A DNA stretch of 64,000 nucleotides from Anaerolineae bacterium (GCA_023384415.1 JAHDWJ010000022.1:1-64000), one strand, 5' to 3'. Counted from the first letter of the stretch, positions 1-9,397 are shown. Made by a program: numbers and translations. Notes: generated by a model not told the origin, from the sequence alone.

Positions 1-1
1 A

Positions 2-1093
2 CAAGCCCTGGGGCCAGACCACCCCGACGTCGCCAGCAGCCTGAACAACCTGGCCGGGTTACTGTACAACCAGGGGGAGTACGCGGCCGCGCGCCCCCTG
101 TATGAACGGGCACTATCTATCCGAGAACAAGCCCTGGGGCCAAACCACCCAGATGTAGCCCACAGCCTGAACAATCTGGCCGGGTTGTTACGCAACCAGG
201 GCGAGTACGCGGCCGCCCGCCCCCTGTATGAACGGGCCTTATCTATTCAAGAACATACCCTGGGGCCAAACCACCCCGACGTCGCCACCAGCCTGAACAA
301 CCTGGCCCTGTTACTGGACAACCAGGGAGAGTACGCGGCCGCCCGCCCCCTGTACGAACGGGCCTTATCTATTCGAGAACATGCCCTGGGGCCAAACCAT
401 CCCAACGTCGCCCTCAGCCTGAACAACCTGGCCGTGTTACTGAAAAACCAGGGAGAGTACGCGGCCGCGCACCCCTTGTACCAACGGGCCCTCTCTATTC
501 GGGAACAGGCCCTGGGGCCAGACCATCCCGACGTCGCCAGCAGCCTGAACAACCTGGCCGGGTTACTGGACAACCAGGGGGAGTACGCGGCCGCGCGCCC
601 CCTGTACCAACGGGCCCTATCCATCCGGGAACAAGCCCTGGGGCCAGACCACCCCGACGTCGCCAGCAGCCTGAACAACCTGGCCTTGTTACTGCAAAAC
701 CAGGGAGAGTACGCGGCCGCGCGCCCCCTGTATGAACGGGCACTATCTATCCGAGAACAAGCCCTGGGGCCAGCCCACCCCGACGTCGCCAGCAGCCTGA
801 ACAACCTGGCCGTGCTACTGGACACCCAGGGGGAGTACGCGGCCGCGCGCCCCCTGTACCAACGGGCCTTATCTATTCGAGAACATGCCCTGGGGCCAAA
901 CCATCCAGATGTAGCCCAAAGCCTGAACAACCTGGCCGGGTTACTGAAAAACCAGGGTGAGTACGCGGCCGCGCGCCCCCTGTACGAACAAGCTCTGGCT
1001 ATCTTCACCACCAAACTCGGCCCGGATCATCCCCATACACGCATTGTTCGGGGTAATCTGGCTTCATTGGGGGAAGGGGGCCGTGAGCCGTGA
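2..1093 (+). CDS. Tetratricopeptide repeat protein (5' end outside window)
   Basis: The reading frame is open from base 2, so the gene starts upstream of the window; this is its 3' part (363 codons plus stop). It consists of 42-residue kinesin-light-chain-type TPR units (126 bp each), each with the pattern LNNLA-LL-NQGEYAAARPLYERAL followed by ALGP-HPDVA. The units are nearly identical at DNA level and each carries one GCGGCCGC at the same place (positions 83, 209, 335 and so on every 126 bp to 965), read as Ala-Ala-Ala. The last unit is diverged (LAIFTTKLGPDHPHT) and the protein ends in a short tail. Such repeats form a superhelical protein-binding scaffold; in this family they often follow an NB-ARC, CHAT or kinase domain, which would lie outside the window. 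Partner and function are unknown. Fairly sure of family, not of role. Confidence 0.93.
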   Translation, partial: QALGPDHPDVASSLNNLAGLLYNQGEYAAARPLYERALSIREQALGPNHPDVAHSLNNLAGLLRNQGEYAAARPLYERALSIQEHTLGPNHPDVATSLNNLALLLDNQGEYAAARPLYERALSIREHALGPNHPNVALSLNNLAVLLKNQGEYAAAHPLYQRALSIREQALGPDHPDVASSLNNLAGLLDNQGEYAAARPLYQRALSIREQALGPDHPDVASSLNNLALLLQNQGEYAAARPLYERALSIREQALGPAHPDVASSLNNLAVLLDTQGEYAAARPLYQRALSIREHALGPNHPDVAQSLNNLAGLLKNQGEYAAARPLYEQALAIFTTKLGPDHPHTRIVRGNLASLGEGGREP

Positions 1094-1428
1094 GTAGTTG
1101 TGAGCGGTTAATGAATATGGCGAAAATCAGCAGTTCTCCATTTGAACCCTGTGGTAGGGGTGGGACAGGCGGGCAACCATCTGGGTCAGGCGGGTTAACC
1201 TTATTCCCCCCTGTCTCACCCCCTTTTGCGCCCCCAGGGCGGTCAAATCAGGGCCAGACAGGTGGGGAACTGAACATCCCGGTTTGACCAAAATCCTGGC
1301 CCACCTGTCCCACCCCTACGCCTGTTTCAAAGGGCAAAACGTGGGGAGCGAAAAGACAAGATTGTTTCTGGTTGGGCTTCGACCTGACGGATGAGGACAA
1401 ATTCCGCCGGAAAATGGCCGCGTGGGTT
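1094..1428. other. Intergenic region with MITE-like inverted repeat
   Basis: No convincing gene. The stretch between about 1141 and 1332 is bounded by imperfect inverted repeats: left arm TAGGGGTGGGACAGGCGGG (about 1155-1173), right arm CCCACCTGTCCCACCCCTA (about 1300-1318), with TTTGAA / TTTCAAA continuing the symmetry outside. It could be a non-autonomous miniature element or a large hairpin between the convergent genes. The 65-codon plus-strand frame here has no coding features. Confidence 0.45.
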
Positions 1429-3090
1429 TCATTGTAGGGAGCGGATGGCAGGAGGGATGTAGTCGGCCAATTCGCTGGCGAGAAGGCCGGCCGCCCCCAC
1501 CTGCGCGGCCGCGAACTGCCCCGCCAACCCATGTAAATACCCCCCCAACACGGCCGCCTCATACCGGGGCACCCCCTGCCCCAACAAAGCGGCTATCACC
1601 CCGGCCAATACATCCCCACTACCAGCAACAGCTAACAAAGGGTTGGCAAACGGGAGCAAGGTGCAGCGACCATCCGGCGCGGCCACCACTGTGTACGCCC
1701 CTTTGAGCAAAAGGATATGCCCCCAGGCGGCCGCATACCGCCGGGCCGCCTTCACCCGGTCCATCTGCTGTAACTGGGCCGTTGTCACCCCCATCAGCCG
1801 GGCCATCTCCCCAGGGTGGGGGGTGAGGATGGTGTTGGCCGGTAAACGGCTCCACCATTCCGGCCAGGCGGCAATGAGGTTGAGGGCGTCGGCGTCGAGG
1901 ATGAGGGGGGGAGAGGGGGGGACGTTTGGTTTCCCGGCGTTCTCCTCAGTTCCCGCCAATAACGCCGCCATAAACGGGCCGGCGTCCTGGCTCAGACCTG
2001 GGCCGATGAGGATGGCCTGGTACTCCGCCTGGGTGGTGCGAAGATGGTGGGCCGCGGCCGCGTCTAATACGGGTGCGGCCGCCTGGTATGGGTAGGTGGC
2101 TTCAGGGAGTTGGGCGGCCAGGGTGGGGCGCAAATGGGCTGGGGTGAGCAGCCCCACCAGCCCGGCCCCGGCTCGGAAGGCGGCTTTGGCGGCCAGGAAG
2201 GGGGCCCCCCAATAATGGTCTGACCCGGCAGCGATGAGCAGTTTGCCGAAGGTGCCTTTGTGCCCATCCCGCGGCCGCGCTGGCCGCCAGGTACGCATCT
2301 GGGGAGCGTCGGCCAGCTCCAGGGTGATATTTTTCACGGCCGGCAGGTCCGGGTGGATGCCAATATCAGCGATGATGAGATCGCCGCAAGCGGCCGCGCC
2401 AGGGAAGATAAAATGGCCCCGCTTGGCCCCGGCAAAGGTGACGGTGAGGTGGGCGGGAATGGTTAGAGGGTCGAGGTTGCCGGTGTCACAATTTAGCCCG
2501 CTGGGGCAATCTACGGCCACGATGAGGGGGCCGGTCGGGTAAGGGGGTGGGGGGTGATCGGGGTGCATGAGCCGCTGCGGCCGCTGGGCGGCCATAATTT
2601 GCCGCCGCTCTGCCAGACCCGCCTGCACCTGGCGCATCAGTTGGGCTAACTCTCCGGTGATGGGGCGGGCAGCCCCCGTGCCGAGCAAGGCATCTATGAC
2701 GACATCCACCCCTTTCAACTGTAGGCGCAGCAGCCGATGCCGCTGATCGTAATCAAGGCGCAGCATGTTCAGCCCCATCTGCTGTACCTGGGCCAGGTTG
2801 ATATCTTGTTCCGGGTCGCGGGGGCGAAACAGGTAGAAGGTGAGTTCGGCTCCGGCTTCGGCCAGGACGCGGCCGCAGACCAGCCCATCTCCCCCATTGT
2901 TGCCTGGCCCCACCAGTACCAGCACCCGTTTCCCTTTGATGAGCCGCCGCTCCATGATCGCCTGGGCGGTGGCCCGGCCGGCATTTTCCATCATTTGGGC
3001 GTAGACAATGCCCCGAGGATCGTCATTTTTGGCGGCCGCGTCTGCTGCCTTCTCCGCCGCTATCATTTCGGCAATGGTGAATATTTTCAT
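1429..3090 (-). CDS. nnrD: Bifunctional NAD(P)H-hydrate epimerase / ADP-dependent NAD(P)H-hydrate dehydratase
   Basis: Repairs damaged hydrated NADH/NADPH: the N-terminal YjeF_N part epimerises R to S hydrates, and the C-terminal ribokinase-like part dehydrates the S form with ADP. In 553 residues, GPGNNGGDG (61-69) is the YjeF_N nucleotide loop and DALLGTG follows around 115. The C-terminal half has KGTFGKLLIAAGS, ILTPHPGEMARL, LLLKGAYTVV and the ATP/ADP motif AGSGDVLAG (489-497). A Pro-rich linker (HPDHPPPPYP) interrupts the N-terminal domain near the DCPSG motif. Start 3090 (ATG) lies only 4 bp from the end of the upstream membrane-protein gene, so the two are probably co-transcribed. Length is normal for the fused enzyme. 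The gene carries nine GCGGCCGC copies. High confidence. Confidence 0.95.
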   Translation of the reverse strand: MKIFTIAEMIAAEKAADAAAKNDDPRGIVYAQMMENAGRATAQAIMERRLIKGKRVLVLVGPGNNGGDGLVCGRVLAEAGAELTFYLFRPRDPEQDINLAQVQQMGLNMLRLDYDQRHRLLRLQLKGVDVVIDALLGTGAARPITGELAQLMRQVQAGLAERRQIMAAQRPQRLMHPDHPPPPYPTGPLIVAVDCPSGLNCDTGNLDPLTIPAHLTVTFAGAKRGHFIFPGAAACGDLIIADIGIHPDLPAVKNITLELADAPQMRTWRPARPRDGHKGTFGKLLIAAGSDHYWGAPFLAAKAAFRAGAGLVGLLTPAHLRPTLAAQLPEATYPYQAAAPVLDAAAAHHLRTTQAEYQAILIGPGLSQDAGPFMAALLAGTEENAGKPNVPPSPPLILDADALNLIAAWPEWWSRLPANTILTPHPGEMARLMGVTTAQLQQMDRVKAARRYAAAWGHILLLKGAYTVVAAPDGRCTLLPFANPLLAVAGSGDVLAGVIAALLGQGVPRYEAAVLGGYLHGLAGQFAAAQVGAAGLLASELADYIPPAIRSLQ

Positions 3091-3094
3091 ACCT

Positions 3095-3478
3095 TTAAGG
3101 AGAGGCTGTTAGAGTACTTTGTATCTCCGAAAAAATATTGCCTATCTGTGGCTCCATCAGGGCCAGCCCCCCAACAGAAAGCACCATACAGATACAGCTA
3201 AATCCTACCACCAGCAGCCCCACGCCACCCATCACCAGGCCAGCCTGCGCCATACCTGCGCCTTCTTCACCCGTGCGGCGGATTTCGTCACGGGCCAGGT
3301 AGCCAGTGATCAGGGCAACACAACTGGCTGCCAACAGGATAAAACCGGTGCAGTAGATGAGTGGGGGAAAGACAAAGAAAACCAGGCAGCTGGCGAACAG
3401 CCCAACAACCAGGGCGATAATCCCAGAGACGGCGCTGATCACCGCTTTTTGATTATTCGGTTGGGGAGATTCTTTCAT
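3095..3478 (-). CDS. Small DUF4190-like membrane protein
   Basis: Protein of 127 residues with a hydrophilic N-terminus (MKESPQPNNQ), two or three hydrophobic segments (about 15-40, 45-62 and 85-110) and between them an acidic/basic loop (GYLARDEIRRTGEEGAG) typical of DUF4190-type small membrane proteins: a helix, the xxARxEIRRTGExGxG loop, then a second helix. The start at 3478 is preferred over an in-frame GTG at 3487 because AGGAGG lies 8 bases upstream of the ATG. Its stop is 4 bp before the NAD(P)H-hydrate repair gene. Function unknown; the link with nnrD is positional only. Confidence 0.8.
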   Translation of the reverse strand: MKESPQPNNQKAVISAVSGIIALVVGLFASCLVFFVFPPLIYCTGFILLAASCVALITGYLARDEIRRTGEEGAGMAQAGLVMGGVGLLVVGFSCICMVLSVGGLALMEPQIGNIFSEIQSTLTASP

Positions 3479-3519
3479 AGCTGTCACCTCCTATGTAAAT
3501 CAAACTTCTAGTTCGATAG

Positions 3520-3536
3520 GCGATTTGAAAAATCGC
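3520..3536. promoter_or_regulatory. Short perfect inverted repeat (possible operator)
   Basis: GCGATTT-GAA-AAATCGC lies about 40 bp upstream of the small membrane protein gene on the minus strand. It could be an operator or a minor hairpin. The rest of 3479-3701 shows no gene, only degenerate repeat-like text (for example CTCGCTTACTCGC at 3683). Confidence 0.3.
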
Positions 3537-3701
3537 GTTACAAATATTCATTCATTCGTTGGGGTGTCGCGGCGCGTGTTGTCTTCTGCGAAAATAGCCA
3601 CTGATTAGAGAAACATGGAGTAGGAAGAACACGGAAAATGAAAAATGGATGGATTAAAGCCAAATTCGGCAGCGGCTGAGACTCGCTTACTCGCAAACCC
3701 A

Positions 3702-4469
3702 TCACCGGCCAATGAACATCTCCGTCTGATAAAGAAACTGCACCCGGCCATTTTGCTGGTATTGGTTAAATAGTTCATCCAAACCGGCCATGAGGGGGGC
3801 GTGGTTGGGGTGGTCGGGCAGAGGGGCGTAGGAGGAGGAGAGGACGCGGCCGCGCAGCCCCTCCCAATCATGCCACACCTCATTGGCAAAGGTGGCCTTC
3901 TCCATTTGCTCACTGAGAAACCAGGCTAACCCTTCTTCGCGGGTAGATTGATGGTGTAGGGTATCGTATTGGATGGCCCATTGCCCTACCAGTTGGTCAT
4001 ACGCCTGCATAAACGGGGAATCGGGGTGGCGGCTGTTCCAGATGAGAGCGATGTACCCTCGCGGCCGCAAAATCCGCCGGAACTCTACCTGGGTGGGGGC
4101 AAAGTCAAACCAGTGAAACGCCTGCCCGGCGGTGATGAAATCTACGCTGGCATCAGGGAGGGTGGTGGCTTCGGCTGCGGCCGCGACAGAAGTGAATAGA
4201 GGGTAATCACCCAGAAATTGCTCGGCTGCCTGGCGCATCTCGGCATTTGGCTCAATCCCATACACCCAGCAGCCATAATCCAGAAACAGCTTCGTCAGCA
4301 GCCCCGTGCCTGATCCCACATCAGCAATGATCGAAGCGGATGTCAACCCATAACGGCTCTGCAAATAAGTCAATATCGCCGGGGGGTACCCAGGCCGGTA
4401 TTTGACATAATTCTCGACCCGATTGCTAAAGCGGCGGGTAGGGTCATGGTGCAGGCGGGGGTTTTGCAT
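3702..4469 (-). CDS. Class I SAM-dependent methyltransferase
   Basis: Protein of 255 residues of the UbiE/Methyltransf_11 type. Motif I is ADVGSGTGLLTK (49-60), followed by an acidic GIEPNAEMR (post-I) and the conserved AFHWFDF segment typical of the SmtA/YcgJ-like family that starts with HDPTRRFSNRVENYVKYRPGYP. Substrate is not predictable. The longer frame up to 4526 encodes only residues derived from a 7-bp tandem repeat; the ATG at 4469 with GGAG upstream is the better start. It follows the methyltransferase gene at 4540-6096 on the same strand, separated by the repeat block. Confidence 0.85.
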   Translation of the reverse strand: MQNPRLHHDPTRRFSNRVENYVKYRPGYPPAILTYLQSRYGLTSASIIADVGSGTGLLTKLFLDYGCWVYGIEPNAEMRQAAEQFLGDYPLFTSVAAAAEATTLPDASVDFITAGQAFHWFDFAPTQVEFRRILRPRGYIALIWNSRHPDSPFMQAYDQLVGQWAIQYDTLHHQSTREEGLAWFLSEQMEKATFANEVWHDWEGLRGRVLSSSYAPLPDHPNHAPLMAGLDELFNQYQQNGRVQFLYQTEMFIGR

Positions 4470-4482
4470 GGGAAACTCCAGG

Positions 4483-4559
4483 AGAATTATGAAGGATGAG
4501 GGATGAATTATGAAGTTCATCCCCACCCAGAACTAGAAACTAGAAACTAGAAACTAGAA
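4483..4559. repeat. Degenerate 7-bp tandem repeats (two families)
   Basis: A run of GAATTAT/GAAGGAT/GAGGGAT heptamers (4485-4515) is followed by four AACTAGA heptamers (4531-4558). The second block supplies the last codons and the stop of the upstream methyltransferase gene (minus strand, residues LLVSSF then TAG), so the repeat has replaced the original 3' end. Confidence 0.85.
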
Positions 4560-6096
4560 GGGCCGCCTGGGCCAGCCATTGCAGGGCCAGGTCTATTTCC
4601 TGAGCCAGGTCAGCGTTTTCAGGGGGGGTAAGGGTGCCGGTTTGGCTGGCGGCCGCGACCCGTTCCCGCAGCATCGTCTTATCCACTGTGCCATCTAGCT
4701 GAGGCAAGAGAAAATGGGTTAACCCATCCAGGCGGATACGCTCATGGCGCAAATTGGTCACCTGAAGCTGCTGCCGCGCCTGCCAGCGGGCATACGGGCT
4801 GGCGACCGGCATATCAGCTATCTCCAGGGTAAACGGGGCCTGCCAGGTGTGTAACTCCATCAACATAGGGCTGTAAACGGCCGCCTGGAGCAAATTCGCC
4901 GCCAACAAAGCCGCATTCTGGTTAATCGTAGCTTGATCGGGCAGCGTTGGGTACACCTGCTTGAGAGCCGTTGTGAGCAAGCGAGCAAAGGAGACGGTGC
5001 GCGGGGCCACCTGTCCCAGGTGAATGAAGGCTGCTTTGCTCACCGGGTGATTGGTGCTGAAAGTGGCCTCGTTTAACGCCTGGAACCGCTCAACCGTATC
5101 CCCGGTAATGTCGGGGACACCCGATAAAGGGCGGATGCGGGCAGCAAAATGCAGATATTGGGCTTGTTCTGGGGAGAGGCTGCGGCGCAGGGGAACCCCG
5201 GCGTGGCACAACAGGGTTTTGCGGAAGGTGCGGTTGCGCAAAAAATCCATGTACTGCTCCAGTTCTACCGTATCCTGGGCCATCTCTAACAGTTTAGCGG
5301 TGACGGGTGGGGGGAAGTTGCTGGGGAACACCGTATCAAAGTCTGCTTCGGCCAGATATTGGAGCTGGTGCGCGGCCGCGTGTCCGGCAAATTGGTGAAA
5401 ATAGACCGGATCATTCACTGTTTCCAGCTCATCATGGAGCAGCGTCGCATCCACCCGCACATCTTTGTTCAACACCTGCAAATAGCTGTGCAAAAAGAGG
5501 CCAAACGCCCCCCCATCTGCTTTCACCCCTTCGGCCAGAAAATGGATGAATGACCGGGCTTCTCGCGCTTTGGCGGCCGGTTCACTGATATGACGGGTGT
5601 GATACAGCATCATCTCCCGCATCATCTGCATATAAAACCAGCCAGGGTACAGATTATAACTCACGTAGGCGATCCCCTGAGGGGCTAGAAGTTGTTTGAT
5701 AACCGCTAACAGTTGGTCACGCACGGCGGCCGGCACCCAGGAGTACAGCCCATGGGCGATGATATAATCAAATTGCCCCAGTTCCGGGGTCATCGCCATC
5801 ACGTCCAGATGCAGAAAGGTGATATTTTTTAACCCCAACGCCTGGGCGATCTCTTTTCCCTGCTCAATCTGGCGGCCCGAATAATCTACCACCACAAATT
5901 GGCTTTGTGGCAGCACCAGAGCCAGGGGTAGCAAATTCCCGCCACTGGCCCCACCGATGTCTAAGACCCGGCATTGGTGAATGGGGGCGGGTTTCATCCC
6001 CATGACGGTCCCGATTGCCGCCAATAAATCTGGATGGGTTTCACTGTAGCTGAGAAACGGGTATGGGGTTTCGTCGTAGCTGTTGGCATTGTTCAT
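4540..6096 (-). CDS. Methyltransferase with C-terminal regulatory domain (MethyTransf_Reg type)
   Basis: About 518 residues. The N-terminal signature SYDETPYPFLSYSETHPD and the SAM motif VLDIGGASGGN (about 44-54) followed by FVVVDYSGRQIEQGK mark the large class I methyltransferases with a predicted methyltransferase regulatory domain (PF10119). The central part (HDELETVNDPVYFHQF) belongs to that regulatory domain. The start at 6096 is chosen because the conserved SYDE motif then begins at residue 6; ATGs at 6120 and 6147 are in frame but lack a clear ribosome site. The substrate is unknown. The 3' end is formed by a heptameric repeat (see neighbouring repeat). Divergent from glcE. Confidence 0.85.
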   Translation of the reverse strand: MNNANSYDETPYPFLSYSETHPDLLAAIGTVMGMKPAPIHQCRVLDIGGASGGNLLPLALVLPQSQFVVVDYSGRQIEQGKEIAQALGLKNITFLHLDVMAMTPELGQFDYIIAHGLYSWVPAAVRDQLLAVIKQLLAPQGIAYVSYNLYPGWFYMQMMREMMLYHTRHISEPAAKAREARSFIHFLAEGVKADGGAFGLFLHSYLQVLNKDVRVDATLLHDELETVNDPVYFHQFAGHAAAHQLQYLAEADFDTVFPSNFPPPVTAKLLEMAQDTVELEQYMDFLRNRTFRKTLLCHAGVPLRRSLSPEQAQYLHFAARIRPLSGVPDITGDTVERFQALNEATFSTNHPVSKAAFIHLGQVAPRTVSFARLLTTALKQVYPTLPDQATINQNAALLAANLLQAAVYSPMLMELHTWQAPFTLEIADMPVASPYARWQARQQLQVTNLRHERIRLDGLTHFLLPQLDGTVDKTMLRERVAAASQTGTLTPPENADLAQEIDLALQWLAQAALLVSSF

Positions 6097-6372
6097 AAAA
6101 AACCTGTGGCCAAAAGGCATGTCAGATAAGGGTGGGATCGCATACAATAGGGGAGCAGGGTTCTTTACTGTAGGGTATGGACCTGGAGAAAGTGTACCAA
6201 AAGTAAAATGAATGTCACAAAATCGGGCAGGAATGTTTCCCCGCCGGCCCCGGCGAAAACGGGTTCTTTGGGAATTTATGGAGTTGACAGGTCGTGATGC
6301 GTGACCAGAGATACCTCACGTATCACGTTTCACGTTGGACCCCACGAAATCTTAAAGGCCCAAAAGGATGTC

Positions 6373-7449
6373 ATGGCGATTATCCCGGTAGTTACTGTAG
6401 AAGAGGCGGCCGCGGCCGCAATTCAGCATTCCTCTCTACGTCTTAAGGGTGGAGGGAGCAAAACGGCCCTGGCTGCCAACGCCCCGGTCGTGCTGGATCT
6501 GTCCGGCTTGTGTGGGGTGGTGGCCTATGAGCCGGGGGAGTTCACCTTCACTGCCCTGGCCGGCACACCTATCCAGGAGATCAATCGCTTGCTGAGCCAA
6601 AACGGGCAATATTTGCCGTTTGATCCGCTGCTGGCAGAGAAAGGGGCGACATTGGGCGGCACGGTGGCGGCCAACAGCAGCGGTCCTGGCCGCTACCGAT
6701 ATGGGGGGGTGCGGGATTTTATCCTGGGGGTGCAGTGGGTGGATGGGCGCGGTCAGGTGGTGCGGGGAGGCGGTAAGGTGGTTAAAAATGCCGCCGGCTT
6801 TGATTTGCCTAAGCTGATGGTGGGCAGTCTGGGCCGGTTAGGTATTTTGCTGGAACTGACGTTTAAGGTGTTTCCGCAGCCCCCGGCTTATGCTACCCTG
6901 AAGCTGGATTTGCCTGATGTAGCTACTGCCCTCAACCAGGTTTACCGGCTGTTCCGGGGGGTGTTGGAGCTGGATGCGCTGGATTTGACGCCACCGGGGA
7001 CGTTGTGGCTGCGGCAGGGGGGGATTGAGGCGACGCTGCGGCCGCGTCTGGAACAGCTTCGTCAGTCCGTCGGGGGCGGAGAAATTATCACCGGGCCTGA
7101 GGAAGCGGCCATCTGGCACACAGCCCGCGAACTGGCCTGGGTGCCTGCCAGAACAACCCTGGTCAAACTCCCCCTCACCCCCAAACGAATTCCATCGCTA
7201 CAAACCGCCCTGGCCCCCTACGAACCGACTATTCGTTACAGCGCGGGGGGGAATGTGGCCTGGATCGCCTGGCCGACTTCCCCGGATGTTTTGGCGACGC
7301 TTCTTAAAGAGCAAGGATTACGTGGGGTGGCCCTGTTGGGTGAACCCCTGGCCCAACCGCTGCTGGGTGTGCCCCCTGATCCCATCTTTACCCGCCGCAT
7401 CCGGCAGGCTCTGGACCTAGAGGGGAAGTTTGGCGGAGTAGGTGAGTAG
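6373..7449 (+). CDS. glcE: Glycolate oxidase FAD-binding subunit GlcE
   Basis: FAD-binding PCMH-type subunit of the GlcDEF complex, which oxidises glycolate to glyoxylate and passes electrons to the membrane. In 358 residues, LKGGGSK (24-30) is the FAD loop, [15 protein letters not shown] is the typical GlcE/GlcD second flavin segment and [16 protein letters not shown] is diagnostic. The frame is open from a GTG at 6301, but the first 24 codons include an ACGTATCACGTTTCACGT repeat; the ATG at 6373 preceded by AAGGA is chosen. Its 3' end is followed at once by glcF. GlcD, the catalytic partner, is not in the window, so either it lies elsewhere or GlcE works with another flavoprotein. Confidence 0.92.
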   Translation: MAIIPVVTVEEAAAAAIQHSSLRLKGGGSKTALAANAPVVLDLSGLCGVVAYEPGEFTFTALAGTPIQEINRLLSQNGQYLPFDPLLAEKGATLGGTVAANSSGPGRYRYGGVRDFILGVQWVDGRGQVVRGGGKVVKNAAGFDLPKLMVGSLGRLGILLELTFKVFPQPPAYATLKLDLPDVATALNQVYRLFRGVLELDALDLTPPGTLWLRQGGIEATLRPRLEQLRQSVGGGEIITGPEEAAIWHTARELAWVPARTTLVKLPLTPKRIPSLQTALAPYEPTIRYSAGGNVAWIAWPTSPDVLATLLKEQGLRGVALLGEPLAQPLLGVPPDPIFTRRIRQALDLEGKFGGVGE

Positions 7450-7507
7450 GCGACTGCTACTAGAAACGATTCTACTTTGCCACTCTGCCACTTTGCAATT
7501 CTATCCT

Positions 7508-8782
7508 ATGAAACATGAAATACCCGTAACCGAGATTGGCCCCCAGGGGGGGGCGATGGCTGAGGCGGTGAGTGCCTGTGTCCATTGTGGTTTTTGTCTG
7601 GCCGCCTGCCCGACCTATGCCGTTTTGGCTGAGGAGATGGACTCCCCTCGCGGCCGCATCGTCTTGATGAAAGAGATGCTCGAAGGCAGCCTGGAACTGG
7701 AATCCACCCTGCCCTATATTGACCGCTGCCTGGGCTGCCTGGCCTGTGTCACGGCCTGCCCGTCGGCGGTGGCTTATGGGGATTTACTCACCGGGTTCCG
7801 GGCCTGGGCTGAAGAGAAACGGTCGCGGCCGCTCACAGAAAAAATGGTGCGGACGGTCGTTGGGCAAACCCTGCCTTATCCAGGACGGTTCCGGGCTGCG
7901 GCCGCCTTAGGCCGCCTCAGCCAACCATTACGCCCCCTGCTGCCCCGCCCCTTCCAGCCAATGTTCGATTTACTGCCCGGCCAGCTTCCCCCAGCCCAGC
8001 CGCTGCCCGGCCTTTACCCGGCCCAGGGGGAGCGGCGGGCGCGGGTGGCTTTGTTGGCCGGTTGTGTGCAGCAGGTGCTGAACCCAGAGATTAATTGGGC
8101 GACGCTCTACGTTTTGGCTGCCAATGGGGTAGAAACGGTGATTCCGGCGGGGCAGGGATGCTGTGGGGCGTTGGCGATGCACACGGGAGAGGCGAAACAG
8201 GCGCGGCCGCTGGCCCGGCAAAATTTAGCCGCTTTCCCTACCGATGTGGACGCCATTATTACCAATGCGGCGGGCTGTGGTTCGGCCATCAAGGAGTATG
8301 GGCTGCTCCTGGCTGGAGAAGCGGATGAAGAGCGGGCGCGGGCATTTGCTACCAGGACCCAGGATGTGAGCGAATTTTTGTCGGTTTTGGGGCTGCGGCC
8401 GCTTCAACCTCTGCCTGCTCCCCTCAAATTGGCTTATCACGACGCCTGTCATCTGGCCCACGCCCAGGGCATTCGGGCCGCACCCCGTACCTTGTTGCAA
8501 CAAATCCCCAACCTGACCTTGCTGGAAATCCCGGAAAGCGAGTTGTGCTGCGGCTCGGCGGGCACTTATAACCTGGAGCAGCCGGCTATTGCCCAACAAC
8601 TGGGGCAGCGCAAGGCTCAGAACATCCTCAGCGTGGTCCCGGATGGGGTGGTGATGGGGAATATTGGCTGTATGGTGCAGATAGAGCGATGGATCGCGGC
8701 CGCAGGGCAACCTTTGCCGGTGTATCATACGATCCAGCTTTTGGCCCTGGCTTATGGGTGCGGGGATAGATTTGACAGGTGA
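7508..8782 (+). CDS. glcF: Glycolate oxidase iron-sulfur subunit GlcF
   Basis: Iron-sulfur subunit of glycolate oxidase, 424 residues. Two ferredoxin-type 4Fe-4S motifs are visible: [12 protein letters not shown] (Cys 24, 27, 30, 34) and [12 protein letters not shown] (Cys 74, 77, 80, 84). Two CCG domains follow, [15 protein letters not shown] with [13 protein letters not shown], and [14 protein letters not shown] with [14 protein letters not shown] 7508 is taken as start; the frame is open from GTG 7442, but that segment (7442-7507) is made of CACTCTGCCACTTTGC-type repeats. No strong Shine-Dalgarno, so the exact start is uncertain. It forms an operon with glcE and is followed after 25 bp by darT on the same strand. 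Confidence 0.93.
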   Translation: MKHEIPVTEIGPQGGAMAEAVSACVHCGFCLAACPTYAVLAEEMDSPRGRIVLMKEMLEGSLELESTLPYIDRCLGCLACVTACPSAVAYGDLLTGFRAWAEEKRSRPLTEKMVRTVVGQTLPYPGRFRAAAALGRLSQPLRPLLPRPFQPMFDLLPGQLPPAQPLPGLYPAQGERRARVALLAGCVQQVLNPEINWATLYVLAANGVETVIPAGQGCCGALAMHTGEAKQARPLARQNLAAFPTDVDAIITNAAGCGSAIKEYGLLLAGEADEERARAFATRTQDVSEFLSVLGLRPLQPLPAPLKLAYHDACHLAHAQGIRAAPRTLLQQIPNLTLLEIPESELCCGSAGTYNLEQPAIAQQLGQRKAQNILSVVPDGVVMGNIGCMVQIERWIAAAGQPLPVYHTIQLLALAYGCGDRFDR

Positions 8783-8807
8783 TTCCATTAAATAAAGAGG
8801 AAACCCA

Positions 8808-9392
8808 ATGCCTTGGTCAATTGCGGAATTGCATAACATTATGCCCCTGGAAAACATTCCGTCAGTCCTGCGGCACGGTCTTCTTAGCCATGCCCAAGCA
8901 TCCCGTTTGCCCCATGTAGACGTTTCCATGAGTGAAATCCAAGATCGGCGGGATCGTATACAGGTTCCGCAAGGCTTAAAGCTGCATCAATACGCCAATC
9001 TTTATTTCCATGCTCGTAACCCAATGCTCTTTAAACGCAAAGAGCAGGCCGACACTCTCTGTATTTTGCGTGTTTCCCCAGCCGTGTTTGACATTCCTGG
9101 CACCATCATCACCGATCAAAACGCATCTAGTAATTACGTTAAATTTTTACCCCCTACCGCCTTAAATCAGTTACAATTAGATAATATCTACGCTGAGGAT
9201 TGGCGTCACCCAGACCAAATTACCTACTGGAAGCAAAAATCGCAAAAGTGCGCCGAAGTTTTAGTTCCCCATAGAATCACCTCAGACTACTTTATTGGGG
9301 CCTACGTCGTTTCTGAGAAAGTCCAAGAAATATTAGCCCGCCAGAGGTTTCCCTATCCTATTGACATCAATCCGTTCCTCTTCTTCCGGTGA
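8808..9392 (+). CDS. darT: DarT-type DNA ADP-ribosyltransferase toxin
   Basis: DarT toxins (DUF4433) transfer ADP-ribose from NAD+ to thymidine in single-stranded DNA and block replication; homologues act in phage defence. In 194 residues the hallmarks are an N-terminal IPSVLRHGLL, the NAD-binding NLYFHARNPML (Arg 70 region), TDQNAS, and the catalytic glutamate in KCAEVLVPHRI (Glu 150). AGAGG lies just upstream of the ATG. It overlaps or abuts darG, as in known darTG operons. The pair lacks the GCGGCCGC palindrome that is frequent on both sides and is richer in A+T, which suggests horizontal arrival next to glcF. Confidence 0.93.
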   Translation: MPWSIAELHNIMPLENIPSVLRHGLLSHAQASRLPHVDVSMSEIQDRRDRIQVPQGLKLHQYANLYFHARNPMLFKRKEQADTLCILRVSPAVFDIPGTIITDQNASSNYVKFLPPTALNQLQLDNIYAEDWRHPDQITYWKQKSQKCAEVLVPHRITSDYFIGAYVVSEKVQEILARQRFPYPIDINPFLFFR

Positions 9393-9397
9393 ACACC

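Noticed and set aside
247..1014. 255-codon open frame on the minus strand of the TPR gene
   Set aside because: It is the antisense shadow of the GC-rich repeats; the translation has no plausible fold and simply repeats with the TPR units.
2..1093. Regular 126-bp repeats that could be taken for a CRISPR or satellite array
   Set aside because: The unit is a multiple of 3, the frame is open throughout and the translation is a canonical 42-residue TPR.
1090..1287. 65-codon plus-strand frame after the TPR gene
   Set aside because: Low-complexity Gly/Pro text inside the inverted-repeat element; no coding signal.
6266..6289. Shared box CTTTGGGAATT-N6-GTTGACA upstream of glcE and of the PHD-like gene (18483-18504)
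   Set aside because: 20 of 24 positions match, but pairs of this quality are expected by chance in a window of this size, and no matching -10 is seen at either place.
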